DNA of 64,000 bases, from NCBI RefSeq assembly GCF_050003625.1, contig NC_134401.1, positions 67,095,629 through 67,159,628 on the forward strand, read 5' to 3'. Every line of letters begins with the position of its first letter. Position 1 is the first letter of the stretch. The position numbers and the translations under genes are program-made. This document shows positions 54,047 through 64,000 of the stretch, one piece after another. The notes under the pieces are model-generated. The model was not told the origin of the DNA. It saw nothing but the letters and a program-made list of their open reading frames with translations, and made no database searches. The stretch comes from Haematobia irritans. Lineage: Eukaryota; Arthropoda; Insecta; Diptera; Muscidae.

Positions 54047-55699
54047 CCCAATAAACACAGGATGAGCGTTTTTCAAATGCAACACCTCTTCAGTTTGAGG
54101 GTAAATATCATTTTCAACATAAATTCAACTTGACTTGAAAAAGCTCATCTTCAATTCATCTTCAAATTGTTTGCGAATTACAACCAATTTGGCAAAATGT
54201 TGACGAAAACTTTGAAAATGTGTTGAAGATAATTGGAGAAAACTTTGACAAAACACTACCCTGAAATGCAACGAAAAAACCACATGGTTTTCAATACTAC
54301 TTTGGACAACAAAGTTCGTGGAAGAAATACAAAAATGTGGAAATTTTTTAATAATCAATTGAAATTGCTTATAATAATTGGTAAGTAAAACTAAAACACG
54401 AAATGAAAACTTTAAGGAAGTCACTAAACTCAAATCTCTTTGCAGACAACTAAAATATTTGGATGCTGATTTTTGGACACATTAAGAGGCTGGCCGATGA
54501 AAAATGGTAGTGGCTTATCGAGAAGAGAAAGTTTCCATAAATCAAAGTGCAACCAAAAAAACTTGGTATTTATGCTTTTCCATATCAACAACTACTGGAT
54601 GATAATTCGCATCACATCGATAGTTTAATTTATATCGCATCATCGGTTTAATTTGTTATTTTGTGAATTGAAATTGCTGGAAATTTATTCCAATTATCTG
54701 GCCATCAAGTTCCTGAAAATTGCCAGTATTTTAATAACAACAATTTTGTAATACCAACGTTCTTGAGGAAATCACGAAGTACCTGGTCAGTTGGAAGAAA
54801 TACAAATTGGTAAGTCAAAATAAAAAGTGAAATGAAAACATAATGGAAATCACAAAACTCGATTGTTTTGCAGAAAACTAAAATCATTGAATGGTATATT
54901 CTTGGAAGATGTTGGCCGATGAAAAACCGATGAAGGAAACAACAAAGAAAAGTTTTCAGAAAACTTACAAAGTGCAACCAATTAAAACAAAGTGCAACAA
55001 TTCCTATATCAAGAACTTCTGGATGAAAATGTGCATTACATCAATTTACATCCCGTCATCAGTTTGATATTTTGTGATTTCCTCTTGCTGGAATCTATTC
55101 TAACACACAAGCCAGCAAGTTCCTCGATAGTAATTATTTCAAATTGCCAGCATATTAATGACACCAACATTATGGAGGAAATGGAATTATACATGTAAAA
55201 ATGTTTAAGATATTTAAAGTTGTATTCATAGTTTTATTTATTAATACGTTTAATAAGATAATTACATTTTGATTGGTATAATATTATTATTTTCATATAT
55301 TATTAATGTTATTTTTAAGATTATTATATTTGTTAACGAAAAAATAATAAAATAAAACAAAATCCCTAGAAATTTAGTATTGACTTTCAGTTAGAACTAG
55401 GATTGACTTTCATACAAATTGTGGTTTGAAAGTATTCGCAACAATGCTAGTTTTTTTATTTTTCTCACATTGAAAACTGTTTGAGAAATTATTGAGTAGC
55501 GATGCATTTCAATTTGAGGATTACAATTGAGAAATTATTGCTATTGTGTTGAATTTTACTGTTGAGGGTAATGTCTGTTTTTTGTTGAGAACGCGATTTT
55601 CTCAACAATTTCTCAACTTGAATATTACCCTAATCCTTTGAAAAAATGTTTGAAAAATTATTGAATTTTAGTATTTTTCAAACGTTTGTGTTTATTGGG
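54047..55699. mobile_element. CCCAATAAACACA-ended non-autonomous element
   Basis: The left end CCCAATAAACACAGGATGAGCGTTTTTCAAA and the inverse of the right end CCCAATAAACACAAACGTTTGAAAAA define inverted termini. The interior holds two diverged ~430-bp direct repeats (about 54300-54730 and 54730-55170), each with GGTAAGT...TTTGCAGA(C/A)AACTAAAAT and a GGCCGATGAAAAA block. No sustained ORF. Confidence 0.6.
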
Positions 55700-56570
55700 T
55701 GGGAGATTGGCTACTGAGCACATCAAACCATTTACCACATTAGTTTAATACTCGAACCAAACGCGTATACGACAAGTATTGACATAGCATTAAAATGCAA
55801 ATAAAAAGAAATTAAGAGCACGAAATAAATTTCCATAAAGGGGAAAATGTAATTTTTTTTGTTGTTGCCTAAAATTTAACTTTGTTTCATTAAGAAAATT
55901 ACATTTTTCATTTAAAAAATAAAAATGAAAAACAACTAAAAGATTACAAACATGTATTAAACTTATCTGGTAAATGCAACATTTGGTATGACGCAAGCCA
56001 ATCTTCCTCTTTTATTATCTTTGAACAAACCTACTAAACGTAAACAAAGCCTTTGACAATATGAATGTCGATATTAGTCACCTGATTGCATAACTCTTTA
56101 ATATGCCTTGATAATTACCCAGGATAAATTAATTTATACAGAATACATTACTCACAATATACAATCATTTGATAGCACTAGTTTACACTGAAAATGTACA
56201 CTTGATGGGAGTCGACTTTGATCTGCTGAATTCGAAAAAAAGATTAACAATTTTTTATGGAACAGTTTTTGATATATCCCGTTATTTTTAGATTTTTGCT
56301 CATTTTTCACTAAACAAATTATATCTCGAGTTAGAAATGTCCGATTATATCGTTGTTGGTACTAAAATTGAAAATGGCGCCATTTGCAATGTGAATTAAG
56401 AAATAATTTATTTATTTATTGTTTATTTTAATCATACAGTAAATGTATGATAAAAAAAGAAAAGTAGCATTGGCTGCTAAGGCTATCAGCTAAAGATTAA
56501 TTTATTTATTAAAACTGTTTGTGTGGGTTTAAAACGCAAACACGGATCATATTTTTGTTCCGAAAATATA
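55700..56570. repeat. left part of a repeated block
   Basis: GGCTACTGAG..ATCAAACCATTTA and AACGCGTATACGACAAGTATTGACATAGCATTAAAATGCAAATAAAAAG (55709-55810) recur at 57361-57475. The remainder (56000-56570) shows no gene. Confidence 0.55.
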
Positions 56571-57360
56571 CAAAGGAGTAACAGATGAATTGCCAAAGGA
56601 AAAATAAAATGTTAATTTTATAATAGCAAGCAGCAACCACATACACAGACACACATATGTATATTTGAATGTGAATTATGTAAGTAAAATAAAACATGTG
56701 TTGAATAAATATAAATAAAATATTGGTTTGATATAGTGTAGCTTATTTGTTAGATTTGTATTGTATTTTTTCAATAATAAAACTATTTTCTAAAACAAAT
56801 AATTGCACATTCTTCTTCTTTTTTCAAATATAGGGCTAGGAGTATGTGTGTGTGTTTGGGTGTAATCAAAGACAATACACAAACCCTCATATGCAAAAAA
56901 GTTAAAGAAAAATTCTAGCCTACTTTTACCATTTAAATTCCTTAGATAAACTGTCAATAAATTATTTTGCATATGGTCAAAAGATAGGAAATTGGCTACT
57001 GAGGAGATCAAACCATTTACGGTGTTAGTTATAGATCAAAGGAGTAACAGATCAATGGCCAAAGGAAAAATAAAATGTTAATTTTGTAATAGCAAGTAGC
57101 AACCACATACACAGACACACATATGTATATTTGAATGTGAATTATGTAAGTAAAATAAAACATGTGTTGAATAAATATAAATAAAATATTGGTTTGATAT
57201 AGTGAAGCTTATTTGTTAGATTTGTATTGTATTTTTTCAATAATAAAACTATTTTCTAAAACAAATAATTACACATTCTTCTTCTTTTTGCAAATATAGG
57301 GCTAGGAGTATGTGTGTGTGTTTGGGTGTAATCAAAGACAATACACAAATATAAGAAATT
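56571..57360. repeat. 466-bp tandem repeat
   Basis: CAAAGGAGTAACAGAT...GACACACATATGTATATTTG...GGGCTAGGAGTATGTGTGTG...GACAATACACAAA is present at 56571 and again at 57037 (period 466). The GGCTACTGAGGAGATC block occurs at the end of both units (56994, 57361). Confidence 0.8.
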
Positions 57361-57660
57361 GGCTACTGAGGAGATCAAACCATTTACGGTGTTAGTTTCA
57401 TACTTTTCGTTTATCGAACCAAACGCGTATACGACAAGTATTGACATAGCATTAAAATGCAAATAAAAAGAAATTAAGTGCAGGAAATAAATTTCCATAA
57501 AGGGGATTTTTTTTTGCCTAAAATTTAACATTGTTTCATTAAGAAAATTAAGCTTTTCCTTTAAAAAATAAAAAATAAAAACGAAAAACAAATAAAAAAA
57601 TTGCAAACATGTATGGAACTAACATGGTAAATGCAACATTTGGTATGACACAAGCCAATT

Positions 57661-58353
57661 TCCTATATTCCTAAAGTTTGTTGTCTTTGGGTGTAATAAC
57701 TAATAACAAAAATCGCTCCCTGTTAAATAACGCTCCCAGTTACCTAAAAAAAACACCGCTTTCTATATGAGAAATAATGATTTCTATAAAATTTTTTCGC
57801 AAGAAGGAAGATTGTACCGGCCTTAAGTATCGATATTGGTATTAACCGAACCTGATTGTATTCGCATATCAAGTCTATTGTTATTAAAAACCCATCTCTA
57901 ATCTATTTGATTTCATCGAATTAATTTCTTAATTTCTCGAGCTAATTTTCCACGAATTTTTCAGTAAAATAATAAGATGACGATAAATTTACATAATATT
58001 GGTAGGTATGAATTCTGTAGGTATATTTCTGCAGTTCTCTTATTTGGTTTAGTATTTGGAAAAATTGCATCAAAACAGTTTTTTTTTTTTTATAAAAAAA
58101 CTCGCCGATTTTATACGTATTGACATATAATGATATATAGCATAAAACTGTGAATAATTATATGCATTGCCCAAAACAAGCGTTTTACAATTTTATCAAA
58201 GAGTTAAAGAAGGGTACACCCTACAATAAATTTTTGCAACTTACCAAAGACTTATTAACGGTTTGGTAAGCTATTAATCGTTTACGAATGCTATTTTTCA
58301 CAAAATAGTCTATCAGTCGTTTATGAACGTCGATTACCTTTTTATAAATACGG
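57661..58353. other. no gene recognised
   Basis: Contains TCGCTCCCTGTTAAATAACGCTCC (57711-57734), the inverse of a block in the insertion at 18898-18921. Otherwise AT-rich with no feature. Confidence 0.45.
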
Positions 58354-58994
58354 CTGTTAGGTTAGGTTAAAGTAGCAGCCCGATTAAGTTTCAGGCTCAC
58401 TTAGACTATTCAGTCCATTGTGATATCACATTTAACGAAAAGTACATACCTATCACATATGGGCACTTCTAGTTGTAACCACTGAACTTTCACTATTATT
58501 TTCTTTTGTTGAACCAACCAGATTGTTCCAAAAACATTAACAGACTGCTTAAATTAACGTTTTCCAGGTCCGCCAGTAATCTAAAGCTATATGCCCCAAA
58601 AATTCGCTTACACCTTAAGGTGAGTACTATGTTCGGTTTTTTCACCAAAACACTAAATTAAAACTACAAATATTTATGAAGACGATTATATTTTGATCAA
58701 GTCTTGCCAAATAATGGATGGAAAAGGAATTGATTGCAACTAATTGTATATTTCTAAATTTATTAATTAAAAAAAGTAACCGTGAAAACAAGCTGGTTTT
58801 CAGCTTGAAAACTGAACATAGTACCCAGCTTTACACAAAATGCAGGACACTCACACAAGAGGTGTTTAATTGATTCCTTTTCCTCCGCATCATGACAGCT
58901 CATACAGTAGTCATTATACTTCACACTAATAGTTTTTGCAAATTTGCCTATCAGGCAGCGATCCGTTATAGCAGATATCCGTTATAGCAGATAT
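58354..58994 (-). mobile_element. LINE-2 copy 3, 3' end, carrying a MITE
   Basis: The plus strand starts GTTAGGTTAGGTTAAAGTAGCAGCCCGATTAAG, the LINE-2 3' terminus as at 34810. It runs through the YCMSCHD-coding region to about 58994, where an 18-bp direct repeat (CGTTATAGCAGATATC) marks a break. It continues at 60304-60537 and 62460-64000. Confidence 0.82.
58617..58834. mobile_element. MITE, AGTACTATGTTC family, copy 2
   Basis: Inverted ends AAGGTGAGTACTATGTTCGG and the inverse of CTGAACATAGTACCCAGCTT, flanked by TA. Inserted in the LINE-2 3' region. Related to 48545-48794. Confidence 0.75.
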
Positions 58995-59050
58995 TAATAA
59001 AATAGTGCAAATTATTTAAATTTTGGGAAAAAAATGCTAAATCATTTCTA

Positions 59051-59984
59051 AAGGGTGATTCTTTTGAGGTTAGGATTTTCATGCATTAGTATTTGACAGA
59101 TCACGTGGGATTTCAGACATGGTGTCAAAGAGAAAGATGCTCAGTATGCTTTGACATTTCATCATGAATAGACTTACTAACGAGCCACAACGTCGAATTT
59201 TCAGTGAATGGGCCCTAGATAAGTTGGCAGAAAATCCGCTTTTTTATCGACAAATTTTGTTCAGCGATGAGGCTCATTTCTGGTTGAATGGCTACGTAAA
59301 TAAGCAAAATTGCCGCATTTGGAGTGAAGAGCAACCAGAAGCCGTTCAAGAACTGCCCATGCATCCCGAAAAATGCACTGTTTGGTGTGGTTTGTACGCT
59401 GGTGGAATCATTGGACCGTATTTTTTAAAAGATGCTGTTGGACGCAACGTTACGGTGAATGGCGATCGCTATCGTTCGATGCTAACAAACTTTTTGTTGC
59501 CAAAAATGGAAGAACTGAACTTGGTTGACATGTGGTTTCAACAAGATGGCGCTACATGCCACACAGCTCGCGATTCTATGGCCATTTTGAAGGAAAACTT
59601 CGGAGAACAATTCATCTCAAGAAATGGACCGGTAAGTTGGCCACCAAGATCATGCGATTTGACGCCTTTAGACTATTTTTTGTGGGGCTACGTCAAGTCT
59701 AAAGTCTACAGAAATAAGCCAGCAACTATTCCAGCTTTGGAAGACAACATTTCCGAAGAAATTCGGGCTATTCCGGCCGAAATGCTCGAAAAAGTTGCCC
59801 AAAATTGGACTTTCCGAATGGACCACCTAAGACGCAGCCGCAGTCAACATTTAAATGAAATTATCTTCAAAAAGTAAATGTCATGGACCAATCTAACGTT
59901 TCAAATAAAGAACCGATGAGATTTTGCAAATTTTATGCGTTTTTTTTTTTTAAAAAGTTATCAAGCTCTTAACAAATCACCCTT
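59051..59984 (+). mobile_element. TE3, mariner-family element lacking the N-terminal domain, copy 2
   Basis: 934 bp between TA dinucleotides (59049-59050, 59985-59986), with inverted ends AAGGGTGATTC / AAGGGTGATTTG. Same total length as 32730-33663 but with a different internal deletion junction. Confidence 0.9.
59164..59877 (+). CDS. TE3 catalytic-domain-only transposase ORF
   Basis: A 237-codon uninterrupted frame starting at the element's own ATG. The first seven codons (MNRLTNE) are joined in frame to PQRRIFSEWALDKLAENP, so the DNA-binding half that normally lies between is deleted. The D-D-D core is complete: FSDEAHFWLNG, FQQDGATCHTA and WPPRSCDLTPLDYFLWG (third Asp 36 residues after the second), ending HLNEIIFKK. 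Mariner-type enzymes need the N-terminal helix-turn-helix to bind their ends, so this product would not be expected to transpose, though it might multimerise. Copy 1 has no in-frame start. Confidence 0.8.
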   Translation: MNRLTNEPQRRIFSEWALDKLAENPLFYRQILFSDEAHFWLNGYVNKQNCRIWSEEQPEAVQELPMHPEKCTVWCGLYAGGIIGPYFLKDAVGRNVTVNGDRYRSMLTNFLLPKMEELNLVDMWFQQDGATCHTARDSMAILKENFGEQFISRNGPVSWPPRSCDLTPLDYFLWGYVKSKVYRNKPATIPALEDNISEEIRAIPAEMLEKVAQNWTFRMDHLRRSRSQHLNEIIFKK

Positions 59985-59999
59985 TACAAAAATTGCGAA

Positions 60000-60303
60000 T
60001 TTTTAAAAATATTTGATGTCAAACGTTCCAGACAATCGTTATAATGCATTAAAAATAATAAAAAAATTTAAAAATTATTTATTCGTCAAAATATCAAAAA
60101 ATGTCTTAATTCACATCCAAATCACCTGATTCGCATCACATCTTAAGAAGTGATGCAAATTCAGTGCAACGGCTGTTGAAATGCTGGACATCCATCCTAC
60201 GACAAGCCCATGTTAAAATCATCGCTTCTGCGCCAATTTTGCACCACTTCCGGATCCAAAAACAAACATTTTCACTACTTTCTTGGCGACACTTTTTTGA
60301 TGG
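60000..60303 (-). repeat. dispersed repeat shared with 47069-47365
   Basis: Inverse match including AAGAAGTGATGCAAATTCAGTGCA and TCATCGCTTCTGCGCCAATTTTGCACC. It lies in the segment separating two pieces of LINE-2 copy 3. Confidence 0.65.
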
Positions 60304-60537
60304 GTATCAGAAGTGATATCTGACGTTTTGCTAACACTAGCATATCTAGTGTGCGGTTCAAGTTTAAATGGGACCATATTTGCTTGGTGTCGTTACAACC
60401 CTTGCAATTCTCCCATCGAACATTTGCCATCATGACAGCCTTCTCACGCAGTAAGAGCTTCCAGGTAGCCAAAGACATACCAACAGATTCTAGTTCTCCT
60501 GAAATATGTAAAGTAGTTCCTAGCCTTGCTAAAGGTT
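60304..60537 (-). pseudogene. LINE-2 copy 3, region after RNase H
   Basis: The minus strand encodes LAK.GTT and MSLATWKLLLREKAVMMANVRWENCKGCNDTKQIW, the stretch that follows RNase H in LINE-2 (27540-27770). Separated from the rest by the foldback element. Confidence 0.8.
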
Positions 60538-60854
60538 GAATTACACACCATGCGTCAATCCGTGCGTTGATGAAAGGGTTGATTTTTTATGTGCGTGAAG
60601 ATAAATTGTAAATTTAGCAGAGACACAGGTAGTTTTTGCCTGCGCACCTAATGGGTTAATTACAATTTGGGGAGATAAAATATTTAACAGAATTCAGCAC
60701 TTTCCAATATATTTGCGCAATATGTTTTGGTATTAAACGCAAAATCTTGAGGAGCACTATAAATGCAAGTTGTTTTTATTATCGAAAGCATCACAGACAT
60801 GTCACTGCTATATTTTAAAAGTTAGTTAGTCCAATTTGAAATAAAGTTTAACTA

Positions 60855-61192
60855 GGTTAGGTTAGGTGGCAGCCCGATGTATCAGGCTCACTTAGACTAT
60901 TCAGTCCATTGTGATACCACATTGGTGAACTTCTCTTGTCACTGAGTGCTGCCCGATTCCATGTTAAGCTCAATGGCAAGGGACCTCCTTTTTATAGCCG
61001 AGTCCGAACGGCGTTCCACATTGCAGTGAAACCACTTAGAGAAGCTTTGAAACCCTCAGAAATGTCACCAGCATTACTGAGGTGGGATAATCCACCGCTT
61101 AAAAACTTTTTGGTGTTCGGTCGAAGCAGGAATCGAACCCACGACCTTGTGTATGCAAGGCGGGCATGCTAACCATTGCACCTGGTGGCTCC
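60855..61192 (-). mobile_element. tRNA-derived SINE, copy 2
   Basis: Minus-strand SINE, 338 bp. Head GGAGCCACCAGGTGCAATGG with B box GGTTCGATTCC (plus-strand GGAATCGAACC near 61130), body and the LINE-2-like 3' end in CCTAACCTAACC. Flanked by TTAACTA (60848-60854, 61193-61199). It shows the body deleted from copy 1. Confidence 0.88.
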
Positions 61193-61202
61193 TTAACTAT
61201 GT

Positions 61203-62084
61203 CCACTGTGCAAAACCTGCTCTACATTTTTTGGTATCAAATGAAAGCTCTTGACGAGTACTACAAATGCAAGTGGTTTTTATTTTCGAAAGCAACCCAA
61301 AACTGTAGTTTTTTGTTGATTTTTTCAAAATTTATTCGCCACAATTTGAAATAAAACTCAAATGCACCCACTGTGCAAAACCTGCTCTACATTTTTTGGT
61401 ATCAAATGAAAGCTCTTGACGAGTACTATAAATGCAAGTGGTTGTCATGTTCGAAAGCATCCCAGAAATATCGATTTTTGTCAAAAATATGATTAATATG
61501 TCAGAATTTACAAAATAGAGCACGCGGGCCTACTATGCAAAACCTGCTCTACATTTTTTAGTATCAAATGAAAGCTCTTGACGAGTACTATAAATGCAAG
61601 TGGTTTTTATTTTCGAAAGCATCCCAAAAATATCGATTTTAGTCCAAAATAAAATTATTTTGCACGAATTTAAAATATAAGGTACCCGTGCCCACTGTGC
61701 AAAATCTGCTCTACATTTTTTGGTATCAAATGAAAGCTCTTGACGCTTTTGCACAGTGGGCCCGCGTGCTCTATTTTGTAAATTCTGACATATTAATCAT
61801 ATTTTTGATAAAAATCGATATTTCTGGGATCCTTTCGAACATGACAACCACTTGCATTTATAGTACTCGTCAAGAGCTTTCATTTGATACCAAAAAATTT
61901 AGAGCAGGTTTTGCACAGTGGGCGCATTTGAGTTTTATTTCAAATTGTGGCGAATAAATTAAAAAAATCAACAAAAAACTACATTTCTGGTATGCTTTCG
62001 AAAATAAAAACTACTTGCATTTGTAGTACTCGTCACGAGCTTTTACTCGATACCAAAAATGTAGAGCAGGTTTTGCACAGTGGA
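61203..62084. repeat. ~165-bp tandem and inverted repeats
   Basis: CCACTGTGCAAAACCTGCTCTACATTTTTTGG units start at 61203, 61368, 61530 and 61692. Two inverse units follow (ending at about 61920 and 62084). The small open frames in this interval are repeats of one another and are not treated as genes. Confidence 0.82.
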
Positions 62085-62459
62085 CATAGTTAAACTTTAT
62101 TTCAAGTTGGACTAACTAACTTTTAAAATATAGCAGTAAAACTAACATATCTGGGATGCTTTCGATAATAAAAACAACTTGCATAGTGCTCTTCAAGATC
62201 TTTCGTTTAATAGCAAAATATATTGCGCAAATATATTGGAAAGTGCTGAATTTTGTTAAATATTTTATCTCCCCAAATTGTAGTTAACCCATTAGGTGCG
62301 CAAGCAAAAACTACCTGGTCTGTGTCTCGGCTAGATAAATTTACAATTTGTCTTCACGCACATGATTTTTTCTGTTTGCGGCAGACTATCCGAGCTTTTG
62401 ATTTCAACTCTTCAATCATCGGACGCATTGAACGCATGGTATGTAATTCTACCAGCTCA

Positions 62460-64000
62460 TACAGTAGTAAAGACCAGGCACCAATATTAGGTGAATATTG
62501 CACTGCTCAGCCATCTCGTTGAAAGATTTGCGGCAGTCGATGGCCGTTTTCGAGTTAAGGAACACAGAGTCCAAGGATTTTATTGCAGGTTGACTGTCTG
62601 AGTATATATTAATGCCAACATTTTTTGGAACATTACTTCTCAGCAAATTCGCCACCTCTCCTATTGCTACTATTTCAGCCTGAAAAACACTACAGTGATT
62701 AGATCTTTTCGCTATTCGAAGTTCCAGATCTTTAGAATATTCTCCGAAACCCACTTGTCCATCCAATTTGGAGCCATCAGTGCAGAAATCTATATATCTT
62801 TTATTCCCCGGGGTCTGTGTACACCACGCCTCTCTGTTGGGAATTAGAGTTTCAAACTTTTTGTCGAAAAGTGGTTTCGCCAGAGTGTAATCCACTACGT
62901 TAGGCACATCTGGCATTTTTTTCAGGTCCGAACTGTGACCGTACATTTTTTCCGACGATAGCTCGCGCAACCGCACAGCCGTTGTTGCAGCTGACTGTTT
63001 GGCAAAAATGTCTAAAGGCAATAGATGCAGCATGACATTAAGGGAATCTGTTCCTGTCTTACTGAAAGTTACACAAGCACGCCATACGCTGAACTTTATC
63101 TAAAGCTGTCGGTTGCTGAAGTGCCGGCCACCAGACTACAACACCATATAGCATACATGTCTAACCACTGTCGTGTATAGCCAATACACAATTTTCGGTT
63201 TTCCTCTTGCTTCAATATTAAGATTAAAGTTCAGCTTCCTGTCCAGAATAACGCCAAGGTATTGTGCGCACTCACCAAAGGGAATTTCAATACCCCCTAA
63301 GGATATGGGCTTAACCGTGGGAGTTTTGCGATCTTTGCAGTACATGACTAATTCTGTCTTTGCAGGATTTACCCCAAGACCATTCTCTTTCGCCCATTTA
63401 TCAGTCATCCGGAGGGCTCTCTGTAAAACATATCTGATTGTGGATGGGAATTTTTCCCAGACTGCTAGAGCCACATCGTCTGCGTATGCCACCACTTTTA
63501 TCCTTTCTTTTTCTATGGAAACCAGAAGGTTATTTATAGCAACATTCCAAAGAAGAGGTGATAGAACTCCTCCTTGGGGAGTGCCTCTGTTCACATACCT
63601 TTGTATGTTTGCTGGTCCTAGTGTGGCCGATATACGTCTCCTCATTAGCAGTTCGTCTAGCAGCCTAAGTGTACCTGAATCAACATTCAGAGTTGCCAGT
63701 CCATTTAATATAGAGCTCGGATGGACGTTATTGAATGCCCCATCGATGTCTAGAAACGCCACGATTGTGTATTCATTGACAAATAGTAAGCTTTCAATAA
63801 AGCTGACTAGTTCGTGCAAAGCGGTCTCAGTAGACGTGACCTTCGAGTATGCATGCTGGCGTTTCAAGAGCAAACTTCAATCGACGCTAGTTCTAAGATC
63901 AATGCCTATCATCCTCTCCAGAGTCTTAAGTAGGAATAAGGATAAGCTGATTGGTCGGATATCCTTCGCACTCGAGTGAGAGGCTTTTCCCGCTTTAGGT
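62460..64000 (-). pseudogene. LINE-2 copy 3, RT and RNase H, runs off the window
   Basis: Reading down from 64000: SVLLKRQHAYSK, AFLDIDGAFNNVHPSS (about 63755), RGTPQGGVLSPLLWNVA, the catalytic YADDVALAV (about 63485), GLGVNPAKTELVMYCKDRKT, YLGVILDRKLNF; a deletion near 63215 removes the CKK-type segment; then RNase H (FCTDGSKLDGQVGFG, VFQAEIVAI, YSDSQPAI) to LVPG at about 62480. The frame then passes directly into codons matching the YCMS region, indicating a deletion, before the foldback end. It is 5'-open at the window edge. Catalytic motifs are better preserved than in copy 2 but frame shifts remain near 63035-63136. Confidence 0.85.

Larger units (their letters stand above)
60541..62455. 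mobile_element. foldback element with internal repeats
   Basis: Ends GAATTACACACCATGCGTCAAT (60541) and the inverse of ATTGAACGCATGGTATGTAATTC (62432-62454). The arms match for about 300 bp (60600-60850 with 62090-62350: CCCATTAGGTGCGC, TGGAAAGTGCTGAATT, TTTTAAAAGTTAGTTAGTCC). The centre holds tandem repeats and SINE copy 2. It splits LINE-2 copy 3. No transposase frame or clear target-site duplication. Confidence 0.75.

Noticed and set aside
60936..61172. 78-codon ORF
   Set aside because: Antisense reading of SINE copy 2.
61166..61957. Several 60-90-codon ORFs on both strands with the shared SFDTKKCRAGFAQW motif
   Set aside because: They are the same 165-bp repeat unit read repeatedly, without coding signals.
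63173..63979. 268-codon plus-strand ORF
   Set aside because: Antisense of LINE-2 RT; the motif-bearing protein is on the minus strand.

Overview
Eukaryotic, AT-rich nuclear DNA that is almost entirely nested transposable elements. The combination of a 17.6/297/ZAM-like gypsy (errantivirus-type) element with env, DINE-1/Helentron-like elements carrying the CATGTCCGTCTGTC block, many TA-flanked Tc1/mariner relatives, RNase H-bearing LINEs and a tRNA-headed SINE points to a higher (probably calyptrate muscoid) fly. The species call is inference. I see no complete host gene; three stretches look like decayed exons.

Layout. 1-6.4 kb: an AATTGA-rich repeat, then a LINE endonuclease fragment (LINE-B, minus) into which a 3.5-kb LINE (LINE-A, minus) inserted with a 14-bp target-site duplication. 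6.4-8.2 kb: a 5'-truncated RTE-clade LINE (minus) between 14-bp duplications. 8.2-23.5 kb: a minus-strand LINE (LINE-1) split by a gypsy-family provirus (4-bp duplication GTCC). A later 5,112-bp tandem duplication (7977-13084 and 13089-18196) copied the RTE 5' end, the LINE-1 3' half, the 5' LTR, gag and pol up to RNase H. The downstream gypsy copy continues through RNase H, an unexpected C2H2 zinc-finger segment, a secondary insertion, integrase (one nonsense codon), an uninterrupted env reading frame and the 3' LTR.

23.5-28 kb: plus-strand LINE-2 (ORF1, endonuclease, RT, RNase H; many lesions). 28-30.2 kb: two more copies of the AATTGA repeat. 30.2-33.7 kb: LINE-3 (minus) carrying a mariner-family element (TE3). 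34.1-39.9 kb: a DINE-like element with a near full-length minus-strand LINE-2 inserted (9-bp duplication); that LINE-2 holds a deleted Tc1/mariner DD37E remnant (TE2). 40-46.5 kb: two DINE-like elements and a 1.5-kb foldback with about 650-bp arms. 47-53.9 kb: exon-like fragments, a SINE with a 13-bp duplication, and a TE2 copy with both termini. 54-57.7 kb: repeat-rich elements with internal duplications. 58.3-64 kb: a third LINE-2 copy (minus, running off the window) broken by a MITE, by TE3, and by a foldback that itself carries a second SINE.

The elements act as mutual targets rather than as a pathway. The clearest functional relationship is between the SINE and LINE-2, which share their 3' terminal sequence, implying that LINE-2 machinery mobilised the SINE. 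Most coding regions are broken; the exceptions are the gypsy env frame and a TE3 catalytic-domain-only transposase ORF. All calls come from reading sequence and translated motifs; family names rest on general knowledge, not on searches.
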